In this document: piece by piece, positions 1 through 8,402 of the stretch
Layout: each line of letters opens with the position of its first letter
Position numbering within the stretch: the first letter of the stretch is position 1
NCBI GenBank assembly: GCA_019689655.1
Contig: JADGHC010000005.1
Span: 1-36,566, forward strand
Length of the DNA: 36,566 nucleotides
Origin: Microbispora sp.
GTDB taxonomy: Bacteria > Actinomycetota > Actinomycetes > Streptosporangiales > Streptosporangiaceae
Reading direction: 5' to 3'
Program-made: the position numbers and the translations under genes
Notes under the pieces: generated by a model
Databases searched by the model: none
What the model saw: only the letters and a program-made list of their open reading frames with translations
What the model was told of the DNA's origin: nothing

Positions 1-52
1 CCCGGGTTTGGAATCAAACGGAGTGGTCGGGGATGCTGGTGGCGTGCCAACT

Positions 53-991
53 ATGACTACTCCGCTCGCGGAGGTCGCCACCTCATCCTCGGCGTTGCGG
101 GCGTTCCTGCACGGTCTTCCCGGCGTCGACCGGGTCGGGGCGGACGCCCGGGCCGCGATGCTGGGCACGCGATCCATCAAGACGACCGCCAAGAAGCAGG
201 CCATCGACATGGCCATCGGGATGGTCGACCTCACCACCCTGGAAGGGGCGGACACCCCCGGCAAGGTCAGGGCGATGTGCGCCAAGGCGGTGCGGCCCGA
301 CCCTGCGGACGCCTCGGTTCCGCGGGTCGCCGCCGTCTGCGTCTATCCCGACCTGGTCGCCACCGCCGTCGAGGCGCTGCGCGGGTCGGGGGTGAAGGTG
401 GCCTCCGTCGCCACGTCGTTCCCCAGCGGCCGCTCGTCCATCGACGTCAAGGTCGCAGAGACCCGTCTCGCCGTGGCCGCCGGAGCCGCCGAGATCGACA
501 TGGTCATCGATCGCGGCGCGTTCCTCGCCGGCGACTACCTGAAGGTGTACGAGGAGATCGTCGCCGTCAAGGAGGCGTGCGGCGGCAGCCATCTCAAGGT
601 CATCTTGGAGACCGGGGAGCTCGCGACGTACGACAACGTGCGGCGGGCCTCCTGGCTCGCGATGCTCGCGGGAGCGGACTTCATCAAGACCTCGACCGGC
701 AAGGTGTCGCCGGCCGCGACCCTCCCGGTGACGCTCGTCATGCTGGAGGCCGTGCGCGACTTCCTCGCCGCGACCGGCCGCAAGGTGGGCGTGAAGCCCG
801 CGGGCGGCATCCGTACGACCAAGGACGCGATCAAGTATCTGGTGCTGGTCAACGAGACGGCCGGGCCCGACTGGCTGCACCCGGACTGGTTCCGCCTCGG
901 CGCCTCCTCGCTGCTGAACGACCTGCTCATGCAGCGGCAGAAGATGATCACCGGCAGGTACGCCGGTCCCGACTACTTCACGCTCGACTGA
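53..991 (+). CDS. deoC: Deoxyribose-phosphate aldolase
   Basis: Class I aldolase that splits 2-deoxyribose-5-phosphate into glyceraldehyde-3-phosphate and acetaldehyde in the cytosol. Family landmarks are clear: FIKTSTGK, whose Lys forms the Schiff base, GVKPAGGIR, which carries the second active-site Lys and the phosphate-binding glycines, and an upstream EIDMVID strand. About 312 residues, longer than E. coli DeoC because of an N-terminal extension common in actinobacteria. I chose ATG at 53; an in-frame TTG at 8 is possible but lies at the very edge of the contig. The stop is 9 nt from the next ATG, so it is probably cotranscribed with the aldehyde dehydrogenases, which could consume the acetaldehyde. 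Function is well supported; the exact start is less certain. Confidence 0.95.
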   Translation: MTTPLAEVATSSSALRAFLHGLPGVDRVGADARAAMLGTRSIKTTAKKQAIDMAIGMVDLTTLEGADTPGKVRAMCAKAVRPDPADASVPRVAAVCVYPDLVATAVEALRGSGVKVASVATSFPSGRSSIDVKVAETRLAVAAGAAEIDMVIDRGAFLAGDYLKVYEEIVAVKEACGGSHLKVILETGELATYDNVRRASWLAMLAGADFIKTSTGKVSPAATLPVTLVMLEAVRDFLAATGRKVGVKPAGGIRTTKDAIKYLVLVNETAGPDWLHPDWFRLGASSLLNDLLMQRQKMITGRYAGPDYFTLD

Positions 992-1000
992 GGCGAGGTC

Positions 1001-2428
1001 ATGTTCGAATACGCACCCGCGCCCGAGTCGCGGGACATCGTCGACATCCGGCCGTCGTACGGCCTGTTCATCAACGGCGAGTGGGTCGAGCCGCAGAGCG
1101 AGGAGCGCCACAAGACCATCAACCCGGCCACCGAGGAGGTGCTCGCGGAGGTCGCGTGGGCGGGGGAGGCCGACGTCGATCGCGCGGTCCAGGCCGCGGC
1201 CAAGGCGTTTCCCGCGTGGTCGGGCATGCCGGGCGCCGAGCGGGCCAAGTACCTGTTCCGGATCGCCCGGATCATCCAGGAGCGGTCGCGTGAGCTGGCG
1301 GTCCTGGAGACGCTCGACAACGGCAAGCCGATCCGCGAGTCCCGCGACGTGGACCTGCCGCTGGTCGCCGCGCACTTCTTCTACTACGCCGGCTGGGCCG
1401 ACAAGCTGGCCTACGCGGGGTTCGGCCCCGATCCCCGTCCGCTGGGCGTGGCCGGGCAGGTCATCCCGTGGAACTTCCCGCTGCTCATGCTGGCCTGGAA
1501 GATCGCGCCCGCGCTGGCCTGCGGCAACACCGTCGTGCTCAAGCCGGCCGAGACCACGCCGCTGACCGCGCTGGCGTTCGCCGACATCTGCCGCCAGGCG
1601 GACCTGCCGCCGGGGGTCGTCAACATCGTCACCGGCGCGGGCGAGACCGGCGCCGCGCTCGTGAACCACCCCGGCGTGGACAAGGTCGCCTTCACCGGCT
1701 CCACCGAGGTCGGCCGGCTCATCGCCAGGAGCCTCGCGGGGACCCGCAAGAAGCTCACGCTGGAGCTCGGCGGCAAGGCCGCCAACATCGTGTTCGAGGA
1801 CGCGCCGATCGACCAGGCCGTCGAGGGCATCGTCAACGGCATCTTCTTCAACCAGGGGCACGTCTGCTGCGCGGGCTCCCGGCTGCTGGTGCAGGAGTCG
1901 ATCGCCGGCGACGTGCTCGAGGCGCTCAAGCGGCGCCTCGGCACGCTCCGGCTCGGCGACCCGCTGGACAAGAACACCGACATCGGCGCGATCAACTCGG
2001 CCGAGCAGCTCGCCAAGATCCGCGAGCTATCGGAGGCCGGGGAGGCCGAGGGTGCCGAGCGGTGGTCGCCCGCCTGCCCCATCCCCGACCGCGGGTTCTG
2101 GTTCCCGCCCACGGTCTTCACCGGGGTGGCCCAGTCGCACCGCATCGCCCGGGAGGAGATCTTCGGCCCGGTGCTGTCGGTGCTGACCTTCCGCACCCCC
2201 GCCGAGGCGGTGGAGAAGGCCAACAACACGCCGTACGGGCTGTCGGCCGGGGTGTGGACCGAGAAGGGCTCGCTCATGCTCTGGATGGCGTCGCGGCTGC
2301 GGGCCGGCGTCGTGTGGTCCAACACGTTCAACCGGTTCGACCCCGCCTCGCCGTTCGGCGGCTACAAGGAGTCGGGCTACGGCCGCGAGGGCGGACGGCA
2401 CGGGCTGGAGGCATACCTTGACGTATGA
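1001..2428 (+). CDS. NAD(P)-dependent aldehyde dehydrogenase
   Basis: Full-length (475 residues) member of the aldehyde dehydrogenase superfamily. Visible landmarks are the IPWNFPLLM cofactor-binding motif, VLKPAETTP, FTGSTEVG, the catalytic base Glu in LELGGK, and the nucleophile Cys in NQGHVCCAGSR (Cys289 by alignment with the human ALDH2 motif). The C-terminal oligomerisation strand includes SPFGGYKESGYGRE. It starts 9 nt after deoC with a GCGAGG-like ribosome site, so a role in oxidising the acetaldehyde made by DeoC is a reasonable inference. Substrate specificity cannot be read from the sequence. Its last codons overlap a possible ATG at 2425 of the next open frame. Confidence 0.93.
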   Translation: MFEYAPAPESRDIVDIRPSYGLFINGEWVEPQSEERHKTINPATEEVLAEVAWAGEADVDRAVQAAAKAFPAWSGMPGAERAKYLFRIARIIQERSRELAVLETLDNGKPIRESRDVDLPLVAAHFFYYAGWADKLAYAGFGPDPRPLGVAGQVIPWNFPLLMLAWKIAPALACGNTVVLKPAETTPLTALAFADICRQADLPPGVVNIVTGAGETGAALVNHPGVDKVAFTGSTEVGRLIARSLAGTRKKLTLELGGKAANIVFEDAPIDQAVEGIVNGIFFNQGHVCCAGSRLLVQESIAGDVLEALKRRLGTLRLGDPLDKNTDIGAINSAEQLAKIRELSEAGEAEGAERWSPACPIPDRGFWFPPTVFTGVAQSHRIAREEIFGPVLSVLTFRTPAEAVEKANNTPYGLSAGVWTEKGSLMLWMASRLRAGVVWSNTFNRFDPASPFGGYKESGYGREGGRHGLEAYLDV

Positions 2429-2649
2429 CCGGTGTGATCATCACGCGGCCCGGCCGCACGGCCGCTGCGACGACGAGCGGCGCCGCCGTCTCGTCCGCCG
2501 GGCGCGCGCGGGGGCCGGGGAGGGCTTCTCCCGGGGCAGCCGCTCCCCCCGCTTCGCCGTACGGCACGGCTGGTTCGCGCATCGCGGCGGCGTGTGCCGG
2601 TGCGGCCAGACCTACCAGCCGGCCCGTCCACTGGAGATTGGAAGTTTCG

Positions 2650-3516
2650 ATGAGTGAGCGGCTCGCCGTGCGCAAGACGTACAAGCTGTTCATCGGCGGC
2701 GCGTTCCCGCGTTCGGAGAGCGGAAGGTCGTATGTCGTGACCTCCTCCAAGGGCGACTTCCTCGCCAACGCGGCCCGGGCGTCGCGCAAGGACGCCAGGG
2801 ACGCGGTCGCCGCCGCGCGCAAGGCGTTCCCCGGCTGGTCCGGCGCCACCGCCTACAACAGGGGGCAGATCCTGTACCGGATCGCCGAGATGCTGGAGGG
2901 CCGCCGCGCCCAGTTCGCCGCGGAGGTGAGCGACGCCGACGGCGTGGGGGCCAAGAAGGCCGGCGAGATCGTGGACGCCGCGGTCGACCGGCTGGTCTGG
3001 TACGCGGGCTGGTCCGACAAGATCGGCGCGGTGCTCGGGTCGGCCAATCCGGTGGCCGGGCCGTACTTCAACCTGTCGAGCCCGGAGCCGACCGGCGTGG
3101 TCGCGGTGGTGGCCCCGCCGGAGGCGCCGCTGCTCGGGCTGGTCAGCGTGATCGCGCCGGTGATCGTGACCGGCAACACCTGCGTGGTGGTGGCCTCCGA
3201 GCGTGCGCCGCTGCCGGCGATCACCCTGGCCGAGGTGCTGGCGACCTCCGACCTGCCGGGCGGGGTGGTGAACATCCTCACCGGCTCGGCCGCCGAGATC
3301 GCCCCCTGGCTGGCGGGTCACATGGACGTCAACGCCATCGATCTCACGGGCGCGGCCCCCGAGCTGGCCGTCACGTGTGAGGAGCTGGCCGCGGAGAACC
3401 TCAAGCGGGTGCTGCGGCCGCCGGCCGGCCGGGTGGACTGGCTCGCCGACCCCGGCGTCGAGCGGATGACGGCGTTCCTGGAGATCAAGACCGTCTGGCA
3501 TCCGATCGGGGTCTAG
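2650..3516 (+). CDS. Truncated aldehyde dehydrogenase-like protein (no catalytic domain)
   Basis: 288 residues resembling the N-terminal, cofactor-binding half of the aldehyde dehydrogenase fold: YKLFIGGAFPRSES, an AFPGWS segment, GNTCVVVAS and SDLPGGVVNILTG. The catalytic Glu and Cys motifs are absent. The protein ends shortly after the position of the usual FTGS motif with a distinct tail (FLEIKTVWHPIGV). There is no leftover catalytic half downstream, so it looks like a stable short form, not a fresh truncation. I chose ATG 2650, preceded by GGAAG. The frame stays open back to ATG 2425, but that 75-residue extension is Ala/Pro/Gly/Arg-rich low-complexity sequence, so 2429-2649 is taken as non-coding leader. 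It may be a partner of the full-length enzyme. The stop codon shares a CTAG with the convergent rho stop. Confidence 0.82.
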   Translation: MSERLAVRKTYKLFIGGAFPRSESGRSYVVTSSKGDFLANAARASRKDARDAVAAARKAFPGWSGATAYNRGQILYRIAEMLEGRRAQFAAEVSDADGVGAKKAGEIVDAAVDRLVWYAGWSDKIGAVLGSANPVAGPYFNLSSPEPTGVVAVVAPPEAPLLGLVSVIAPVIVTGNTCVVVASERAPLPAITLAEVLATSDLPGGVVNILTGSAAEIAPWLAGHMDVNAIDLTGAAPELAVTCEELAAENLKRVLRPPAGRVDWLADPGVERMTAFLEIKTVWHPIGV

Positions 3517-4655
3517 TTCTTCGCCAGGGCCAGGAGGAGTTCGGCGTTCGAGCCGGTGTTCTTCAGCGTGGTGAGGAAGCGTTCGAACGCCTCCTGGTCC
3601 GGCAGCGCCCGGCGGAGCCGCCACACCAGCGGCAGCTCGGCGGGGTGGAGCAGCAGGTCCTCGCGGCGGGTGCCGGAGGCGACGACGTCCACGGCGGGGA
3701 AGACGCGGCGGTCGGCCAGGCTCCGGCTCAGCTTCAGCTCCATGTTGCCGGTGCTCTTGAACTCCTCGAAGAGGTTGTCGTCCATCTTCGAGCCGGTCTC
3801 GACCAGCGCGGTGGCGAGGATCGTGAGCGAGCCGCCGCCCTCGATGTTGCGCGCGGCGCCGAGCACCTTCTTGGGCTGGTGCAGGGCGCGGGCGTCCATG
3901 CCGCCCGTGAGCACGCGGCCGCCGCTCGGCGCGGCCATGTTGTACGCGCGGCCGAGGCGGGTGATCGAGTCGATGAGCACGACCACGTCCCGGCCGGTCT
4001 CCACCAGCCGCTTGGCCCGTTCGACGGCGAGTTCGGCCACGGCGATGTGGTCCTGCGGCGCGCGGTCGAAGGTCGAGGCGATCACCTCGGCCGAGACCGA
4101 CTCCCGCATGTCGGTGACCTCCTCGGGCCGCTCGTCCACCAGGACGGCCATGAGGTGGCATTCGGGGTGGTTGGTGGTGATGGCGTTCGCGACGGCTTTG
4201 AGGAGCATCGTCTTGCCGGCCTTCGGCGGGGCGACGATCAGGCCGCGCTGGCCCTTGCCGATCGGGGCGAACAGGTCGATGACCCGCGTGGCGAGGGCGT
4301 GGCGGCTCGTCTCCAGCCGCAATCTCGTGTCCGGATAAATCGGCACAAGGTCGGCGAAGTTCGGTCGTTCTGCGCCCACCGGCCCGCCGTTCACGGTGGT
4401 GACGGCGGTGAGCGTGCCATTCTGGGCGACGCCGCGGACGAGGTCGCCGCGGCGCAGGTCGAGCGCCTCCGCGAGCGCGGGCGGAACGCTCACGTCCTTC
4501 GGTCCGGGCAGGTAGCCGTTCGTACGGATCACCGCGTTTTTGTCCGATCTGTCGAGCAGGCCGGCGATCTCGGTGGTCCGGGGGTTCCTCGTACGGGACG
4601 GTGTGGTGCGGGAGACGTCGCGTGGCCGGGGAACGGGGAGAGTGGTGGTGGTCAT
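3513..4655 (-). CDS. rho: Short Rho-type transcription termination factor paralogue
   Basis: Hexameric RNA-dependent ATPase family. The ATPase core is intact: Walker A APPKAGKT, Walker B VVVLIDSITRLGRAYN, the Q-loop region ALHQPKKVLGAARNIEGGG, and the R-loop segment EEFKSTGNMELKLSR. At 380 residues it lacks the long basic insertion of main actinobacterial Rho proteins. In the N-terminal OB fold the E. coli DGFGFLR motif, whose two Phe contact primary-site RNA, aligns here with DKNAVIR, so both aromatics are lost. ATG 4655 is chosen because GAGGAG lies 5 nt upstream. The organism presumably has a housekeeping rho elsewhere, so this is probably a specialised second copy. A conserved hairpin-like element lies in its leader. 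Confidence 0.9.
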   Translation of the reverse strand: MTTTTLPVPRPRDVSRTTPSRTRNPRTTEIAGLLDRSDKNAVIRTNGYLPGPKDVSVPPALAEALDLRRGDLVRGVAQNGTLTAVTTVNGGPVGAERPNFADLVPIYPDTRLRLETSRHALATRVIDLFAPIGKGQRGLIVAPPKAGKTMLLKAVANAITTNHPECHLMAVLVDERPEEVTDMRESVSAEVIASTFDRAPQDHIAVAELAVERAKRLVETGRDVVVLIDSITRLGRAYNMAAPSGGRVLTGGMDARALHQPKKVLGAARNIEGGGSLTILATALVETGSKMDDNLFEEFKSTGNMELKLSRSLADRRVFPAVDVVASGTRREDLLLHPAELPLVWRLRRALPDQEAFERFLTTLKNTGSNAELLLALAKN

Positions 4656-4790
4656 GTGACTCCTCGAGTCTGGAGGTGCGAGCCGACGCCGACGGGGCTC
4701 GCGGGAAGGCGCGGCGGACGTGAAACTCCGCACCGGGAAAGAAAGCCGAACGATCCGGCCGGACGGCCGGCGGAAGGGTGGCGCTGCGCG

Positions 4791-4824
4791 CGTATGGGCT
4801 CCGAGACGGAGCCAGAACCATACG
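4791..4824 (-). promoter_or_regulatory. Hairpin in the rho leader
   Basis: Two stacked complementary arms are visible: CGTATGG (4791-4797) with CCATACG (4818-4824), and inside them GCTCCG with CGGAGC around a 3-nt loop, separated on one side by a 5-nt bulge (CAGAA). It lies about 135-170 nt upstream of the rho start and downstream of the previous minus-strand gene. There is no T-tract, so it is not a canonical intrinsic terminator. A weak -10-like TATAGT (minus strand, 4836-4841) lies just upstream, which would place the hairpin at the 5' end of a rho leader RNA. An attenuation or stability role is inference. Confidence 0.5.
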
Positions 4825-4873
4825 GCTTACCGCCGACTATAACAGGCGCACCCGCCTCGGCGACGGTCCGGGA

Positions 4874-5452
4874 CTATCGGGCCTGGAGGGCGTCGAGCGC
4901 CACGGCCATCGCGATGGCCAGGCGGCGGTCGAGGCGCGGATCGCGGATCTCGATGGTGTAGCGGTCGCGCAGCCCCCACCGGCGGTCCACCGAGAACGCG
5001 ATCGAGGCGCCGATGCTGAAGTCGAAGTGATAGGGCAGCCACTCCAGCGAGTCGGAGAACCGGCGCAGCAGGGCGACCGCCGGGTTGCGCTCCTGCCCGG
5101 TCAGCGTGGGCAGCCCGGGCTGCCGCAGATGCCAGGTCGAGCGGAGCAGCGAGCGGGCGAAGTCCTTGCGGAACATCCCGATCGGCGCCCCCGTGTGGTC
5201 CACGACGTCGTACTCGCCGGCGAGGTCGAGGACCTTGTGCGCCTTGAATCCGGCCAGCGTCTCCTGCCGGGACTCGTCGGTGTAGAGGGTCACCTGCTCC
5301 TTGAGTGCCATCCGCTTCTGCTCGGCGAACGCCACCATCTCGCCTTCCGACCCGTCGGGGAGCGCCACATGGACGACGTATCTGTTCACCATCATGGTGA
5401 TCTTCTGACGCAGGTACAGGCGTGTCTGTGCCTGCAGGGTCGCTATATCCAT
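4874..5452 (-). CDS. LURP-one/tubby C-terminal-like domain protein
   Basis: 192-residue cytosolic-looking protein without signal peptide or membrane segment. It resembles the LURP-one-related (tubby-like beta-barrel) family: an N-terminal LRQKI...VNRYVV strand, FAEQKRMALKEQVTLYTDE, and a repeating pattern of short beta strands such as YDVVDHTGAPIGMFRKDF. These proteins are structurally related to phospholipid scramblases; bacterial functions are unknown. ATG 5452 is chosen for a GGAG 6 nt upstream; a TTG at 5464 overlaps that ribosome site. It is transcribed divergently from the PspC-domain gene across 186 nt in which I see no clear operator. Confidence 0.7.
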   Translation of the reverse strand: MDIATLQAQTRLYLRQKITMMVNRYVVHVALPDGSEGEMVAFAEQKRMALKEQVTLYTDESRQETLAGFKAHKVLDLAGEYDVVDHTGAPIGMFRKDFARSLLRSTWHLRQPGLPTLTGQERNPAVALLRRFSDSLEWLPYHFDFSIGASIAFSVDRRWGLRDRYTIEIRDPRLDRRLAIAMAVALDALQAR

Positions 5453-5638
5453 GTGAATCTCCAAAGACAGGTGTTTGCCTCCCTATATGCCCACTCGCGG
5501 AGGAAGATCACCGGCCGATGTGATCGAATCGTCCGGGCGCCGGGTTTCAGGGTCGCCGGATCGGGGTTTTCTCAGGGTTCCCCGTCGAACTGCCGTCCGG
5601 CGTCGTCCGTTGAACCGGGCGACGAGAGGAGCAGATCG

Positions 5639-5830
5639 ATGTACCGATCGAGGAAGCACAAGATCATCGCCGGGGTCTGCGGGGGGATCGCGGAGCGGTA
5701 CGACATGTCGCCGACGGTCGTGCGGGCGCTGTTCCTGCTGTCGTGCCTCTTACCGGGCCCGCAGTTCGTGATCTACCTGATCATGTGGGTGTTCGTTCCC
5801 AAGGCCCCCGCGCACTACCCGTACGCGTAG
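5639..5830 (+). CDS. Small PspC-domain membrane protein
   Basis: 63 residues made almost entirely of one PspC domain. A basic N-terminus leads into KIIAGVCGGIAERY, the typical PspC signature, then a hydrophobic hairpin (VVRALFLLSCLLPG, then FVIYLIMWVFVP) that probably spans or inserts into the membrane. A strong AGAGGAG lies 8 nt before ATG. PspC domains act in phage-shock or envelope-stress signalling in proteobacteria; stand-alone short forms are common in actinomycetes with no assigned role. No other psp gene is adjacent. Confidence 0.88.
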   Translation: MYRSRKHKIIAGVCGGIAERYDMSPTVVRALFLLSCLLPGPQFVIYLIMWVFVPKAPAHYPYA

Positions 5831-5893
5831 GGGCGAGGTAGGAAGCAGGGGGCCGGGTGGCCGCGTTTATGCTCACATCGAAAGAGGTGAGCG

Positions 5894-6532
5894 ATGATGC
5901 GGCAACGGCCCCTGACGCTGATCCAGGACGACCTGGTCGACTACGAGAAGGCCATGGAGCGCATGGACGCGCTGGTCGCGGAACGGCAGGATGACGCGCG
6001 GCCCGACACGTTGTGGCTGCTCAGCCATCCGCCGGTCTTCACGGTCGGCAAGCGGACCAAGGAGGCCCACCTGCCCGACCCGTCGGCCGGCATCCCCGTG
6101 GTGCCGACCGCGCGCGGCGGTCAGCTCACCTATCACGGGCCCGGGCAGCTCGTCGGCTACCTCATCGTGAAGCTGCGGACCGGTGAGGGCGTGGTCGACT
6201 ACATCCGCGAGGTGGAGCTGCGGCTGGTCGAGGCGCTGGCCAGGCTCGGCATCTCCGCCGAGCGGCGCGACACCCCGCCCGGGTCGGAGCTGCTCACCGG
6301 CGTGTGGACCAAGGACACCGGGCGCAAGATCGTCTCCATCGGCATGCGGTCGAGCCGGTCGGTCACCAGCCACGGCTTCGCGCTCAACGTGGACGGCGAC
6401 CTCACGCCGTGGAGCCTCGCGGTCCCCTGCGGCATGCCCGACGTGGAGATGACCTCGATCGCCCGCGAGCTCGGGCGGGCCTCCATGGAGGAGACCCGCC
6501 GAGTCGTCGCCGAGGTGTTCGAGGCTTCCTGA
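5894..6532 (+). CDS. lipB: Octanoyl-[acyl-carrier-protein]-protein octanoyltransferase
   Basis: Transfers octanoyl groups from acyl carrier protein to lipoyl domains, the first step of lipoate synthesis. 212 residues. The family motif GGQLTYHGPGQLVGY, the conserved Lys in GRKIVSIGMR, and the catalytic Cys in VPCGMPDVEMTS are all present. AAAGAGG lies just upstream of tandem ATG codons at 5894 and 5897. The partner lipA is not in this window: the next gene downstream is the convergent permease, whose stop is 12 nt away. Confidence 0.96.
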   Translation: MMRQRPLTLIQDDLVDYEKAMERMDALVAERQDDARPDTLWLLSHPPVFTVGKRTKEAHLPDPSAGIPVVPTARGGQLTYHGPGQLVGYLIVKLRTGEGVVDYIREVELRLVEALARLGISAERRDTPPGSELLTGVWTKDTGRKIVSIGMRSSRSVTSHGFALNVDGDLTPWSLAVPCGMPDVEMTSIARELGRASMEETRRVVAEVFEAS

Positions 6533-6544
6533 GATTTCAGGAGG

Positions 6545-8092
6545 TCACGCGACCGGTTGGCGGTTCTCCGCGTCGTCGATCGTACGGCGGGGACCGGTGA
6601 ACCAGTGCTTGGCGGACAGCAGCCACCACAGGGCGATGCCGATGAGCACGATGCCGACGGCGATGGGCGCGTAGTTCACCGAGGTCCAGGTGAAGTCCTT
6701 CGTGCCCGGGACGCCCGCCGGGGAGATGGGCAGGATGAAGTAGATCGAGATGATCGCGATCTCGATCACGGCGATCCAGGACAGCGCCTTGTACTTGCGG
6801 CCGAGGGTCCACGGCCCGGGCTGGAAGGAGTCCCCGGCGCGCAGGCGCAGCCAGATCGGGATGAGGAACGCGAGGTAGAGCCCGATCACCGCGATGGACA
6901 CCACGGCGAGGAACGCGACGGGGGTCGTCGTGCCCTCGGGCGCCCAGAGCGCGGGGAGCGTGATCAGCAGCGCGACGCCGCACCCTCCGATGATCGCGTT
7001 GACCGGCGTACGGTTGCGGTCGACCTTCGACCACAGCCGCCAGCCGGGCACCGCGCCGTCGCGGGAGAACGCGTACGCCATCCGGGACATCGACGTCACG
7101 CAGCTCATGCCGCAGAAGAACTGCCCGATCGTGGAGATCCCGAAGACGACGGTGGCGAGGGCCGACGACAGCGACGAGGTGAAGATCGCCCCGACGAAGC
7201 CGCCCTCGGCGTTGACGGCGTCCACGTTCGTGGCCGCGAACAGGAACGACAGCAGCAGGATCCACCCGCCGATCGCGGAGTAGAAGATCGACTGCCACAG
7301 TCCCTTGGCCGCCGTACGGGCCGCGCCCTGGGTCTCCTCCGACACGTGGGCGCAGGCGTCGAAGCCGGTGATCGTGTACTGCGTGAGCAGGAAGCCCAGC
7401 GGCAGCACGTACAGCCAGAACACGGGCCCGGAGTCGCCGCTGCCGAAACCGGAGTGGTTGAACGTCTCGAACAGGAAGCCCACGCTCTGGTGCTTCGACG
7501 GCCCGAAGATCAGGATCAGCACGACGGCCGCCGCGCCGAACACGTGCCACCACACCGAGATGTTCTGCAGCAGCGAGATCAGCCGGTGGCTGAAGATGTT
7601 GATCAACGCGTGCAGCACCAGGACGATCGCGAACAGCAGGAAGGTCTGGTGCAACGCGTTGCCGTTCGCCCAGGAGTCGCTGAACCGGCCGATCGTGATG
7701 TTCAGGAAGGTGGCGCAGCCGTAGTCGACCGACGCGGTCACCGCGATCAGGCCGATCAGGTTGAGCCAGCCGGTGAACCAGCCGTGGACCGGCCCGCCCA
7801 GCTTCGCCGCCCACCAGTAGATCCCGCCCGCCGTGGGGTAGGCGGAGACCAGCTCCGACAGGCAGAACCCGATGATCAGGATGAACGCCGAGATCAGCGG
7901 CCAGCCGATGGAGATCGCCAGGGGTCCGCCGTTGTTCCACGCCTGGCTGAAGGTGGTGAAGCACCCGGCCAGGATCGAGATGATGGAGAAGGAGATCGCG
8001 AAGTTGGAGAACCCGCTCCACGTGCGGGCAAGTTCCTGCTTGTAGCCGAGTTCCGCTAGTCGTTTGGCGTCGTCGTCGAGGGCTTGCGCCAC
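6545..8092 (-). CDS. APC-family amino-acid permease
   Basis: 515-residue polytopic membrane protein with about 12 hydrophobic segments. It has hallmarks of the amino acid/polyamine/organocation family, near the GABA/choline/amine permease branch: WSGFSNFAISFSIISILAG in the first helix, CLSELVSAYPTAGGIYWW in the second, and GFDACAHVSEET around helix 6. GTG 8092 is chosen because GAGGAGG lies 6 nt upstream. It starts 11 nt after the 80-residue ORF and is probably cotranscribed with it under the inverted-repeat site at 8359-8376. The transported substrate cannot be assigned. Confidence 0.9.
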   Translation of the reverse strand: MAQALDDDAKRLAELGYKQELARTWSGFSNFAISFSIISILAGCFTTFSQAWNNGGPLAISIGWPLISAFILIIGFCLSELVSAYPTAGGIYWWAAKLGGPVHGWFTGWLNLIGLIAVTASVDYGCATFLNITIGRFSDSWANGNALHQTFLLFAIVLVLHALINIFSHRLISLLQNISVWWHVFGAAAVVLILIFGPSKHQSVGFLFETFNHSGFGSGDSGPVFWLYVLPLGFLLTQYTITGFDACAHVSEETQGAARTAAKGLWQSIFYSAIGGWILLLSFLFAATNVDAVNAEGGFVGAIFTSSLSSALATVVFGISTIGQFFCGMSCVTSMSRMAYAFSRDGAVPGWRLWSKVDRNRTPVNAIIGGCGVALLITLPALWAPEGTTTPVAFLAVVSIAVIGLYLAFLIPIWLRLRAGDSFQPGPWTLGRKYKALSWIAVIEIAIISIYFILPISPAGVPGTKDFTWTSVNYAPIAVGIVLIGIALWWLLSAKHWFTGPRRTIDDAENRQPVA

Positions 8093-8103
8093 TGAGGCCT
8101 CCT

Positions 8104-8346
8104 CTAACTGGTGCGGGGTATCCGGCCGTCGCCGATCACGCCGATCGGGCGGCCGAAGCATGGATCCTCGAGGTCGCGTACGGCTTGAGGGGAGCTCGCC
8201 GGCGGGTCGTGGTTGCGAGTGATGGTCGAAAGCGAATGCCGGGCCGGCGCCGCGCCGATGCCGCCGCCCCTGATGTCCGCACAGGTCAGGGGGCGTCCGG
8301 CCCACGCCGTGACGAGATCCTTTGCGTCTGCGACGGGATCTGACAT
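8104..8346 (-). CDS. Small protein of unknown function upstream of permease
   Basis: 80-codon ORF with a strong ribosome site (AAAGGAG, 7 nt before ATG 8346) and an 11-nt gap to the permease start. I do not recognise the family. The first third (MSDPVADAKDLVTAWAGRPL) looks like an amphipathic helix, followed by a Gly/Ala- and Pro-rich stretch with a CADIRGGG and a CFGRPIGVIGDG segment. No signal peptide or membrane helix. Position and ribosome site suggest it is translated as the first gene of the permease operon; it could instead be an upstream regulatory ORF. Confidence 0.6.
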   Translation of the reverse strand: MSDPVADAKDLVTAWAGRPLTCADIRGGGIGAAPARHSLSTITRNHDPPASSPQAVRDLEDPCFGRPIGVIGDGRIPRTS

Positions 8347-8358
8347 GCCCGGCTCCTT

Positions 8359-8376
8359 TGGTCTAAGTTCAGACCA
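8359..8376. promoter_or_regulatory. Inverted-repeat operator, GntR/FadR-like
   Basis: TGGTCT and AGACCA form a perfect 6-bp inverted repeat with a 6-bp spacer (AAGTTC), lying immediately upstream of the ribosome site of the 80-codon ORF. TGGTC/GACCA half-sites are typical of FadR-subfamily GntR repressors, so a repressor site controlling the permease operon is plausible. No GntR gene is in this window, so the regulator would be elsewhere. Confidence 0.6.
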
Positions 8377-8402
8377 TTGATCCGATTCTCTGGGCCGGGT
8401 GT

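Noticed and set aside
83-1861. Very long open frames antisense to deoC, the aldehyde dehydrogenase, rho, the permease, hypF and hhyL
   Set aside because: They are Arg/Gly/Pro/Ala/His-rich translations with no family motifs, a known by-product of high third-position GC. The opposite strand carries clear conserved proteins.
2425-2649. N-terminal extension of the short aldehyde dehydrogenase from ATG 2425
   Set aside because: Low-complexity Ala/Gly/Pro/Arg sequence without homology. ATG 2650 has a ribosome site and starts exactly where the family similarity begins.
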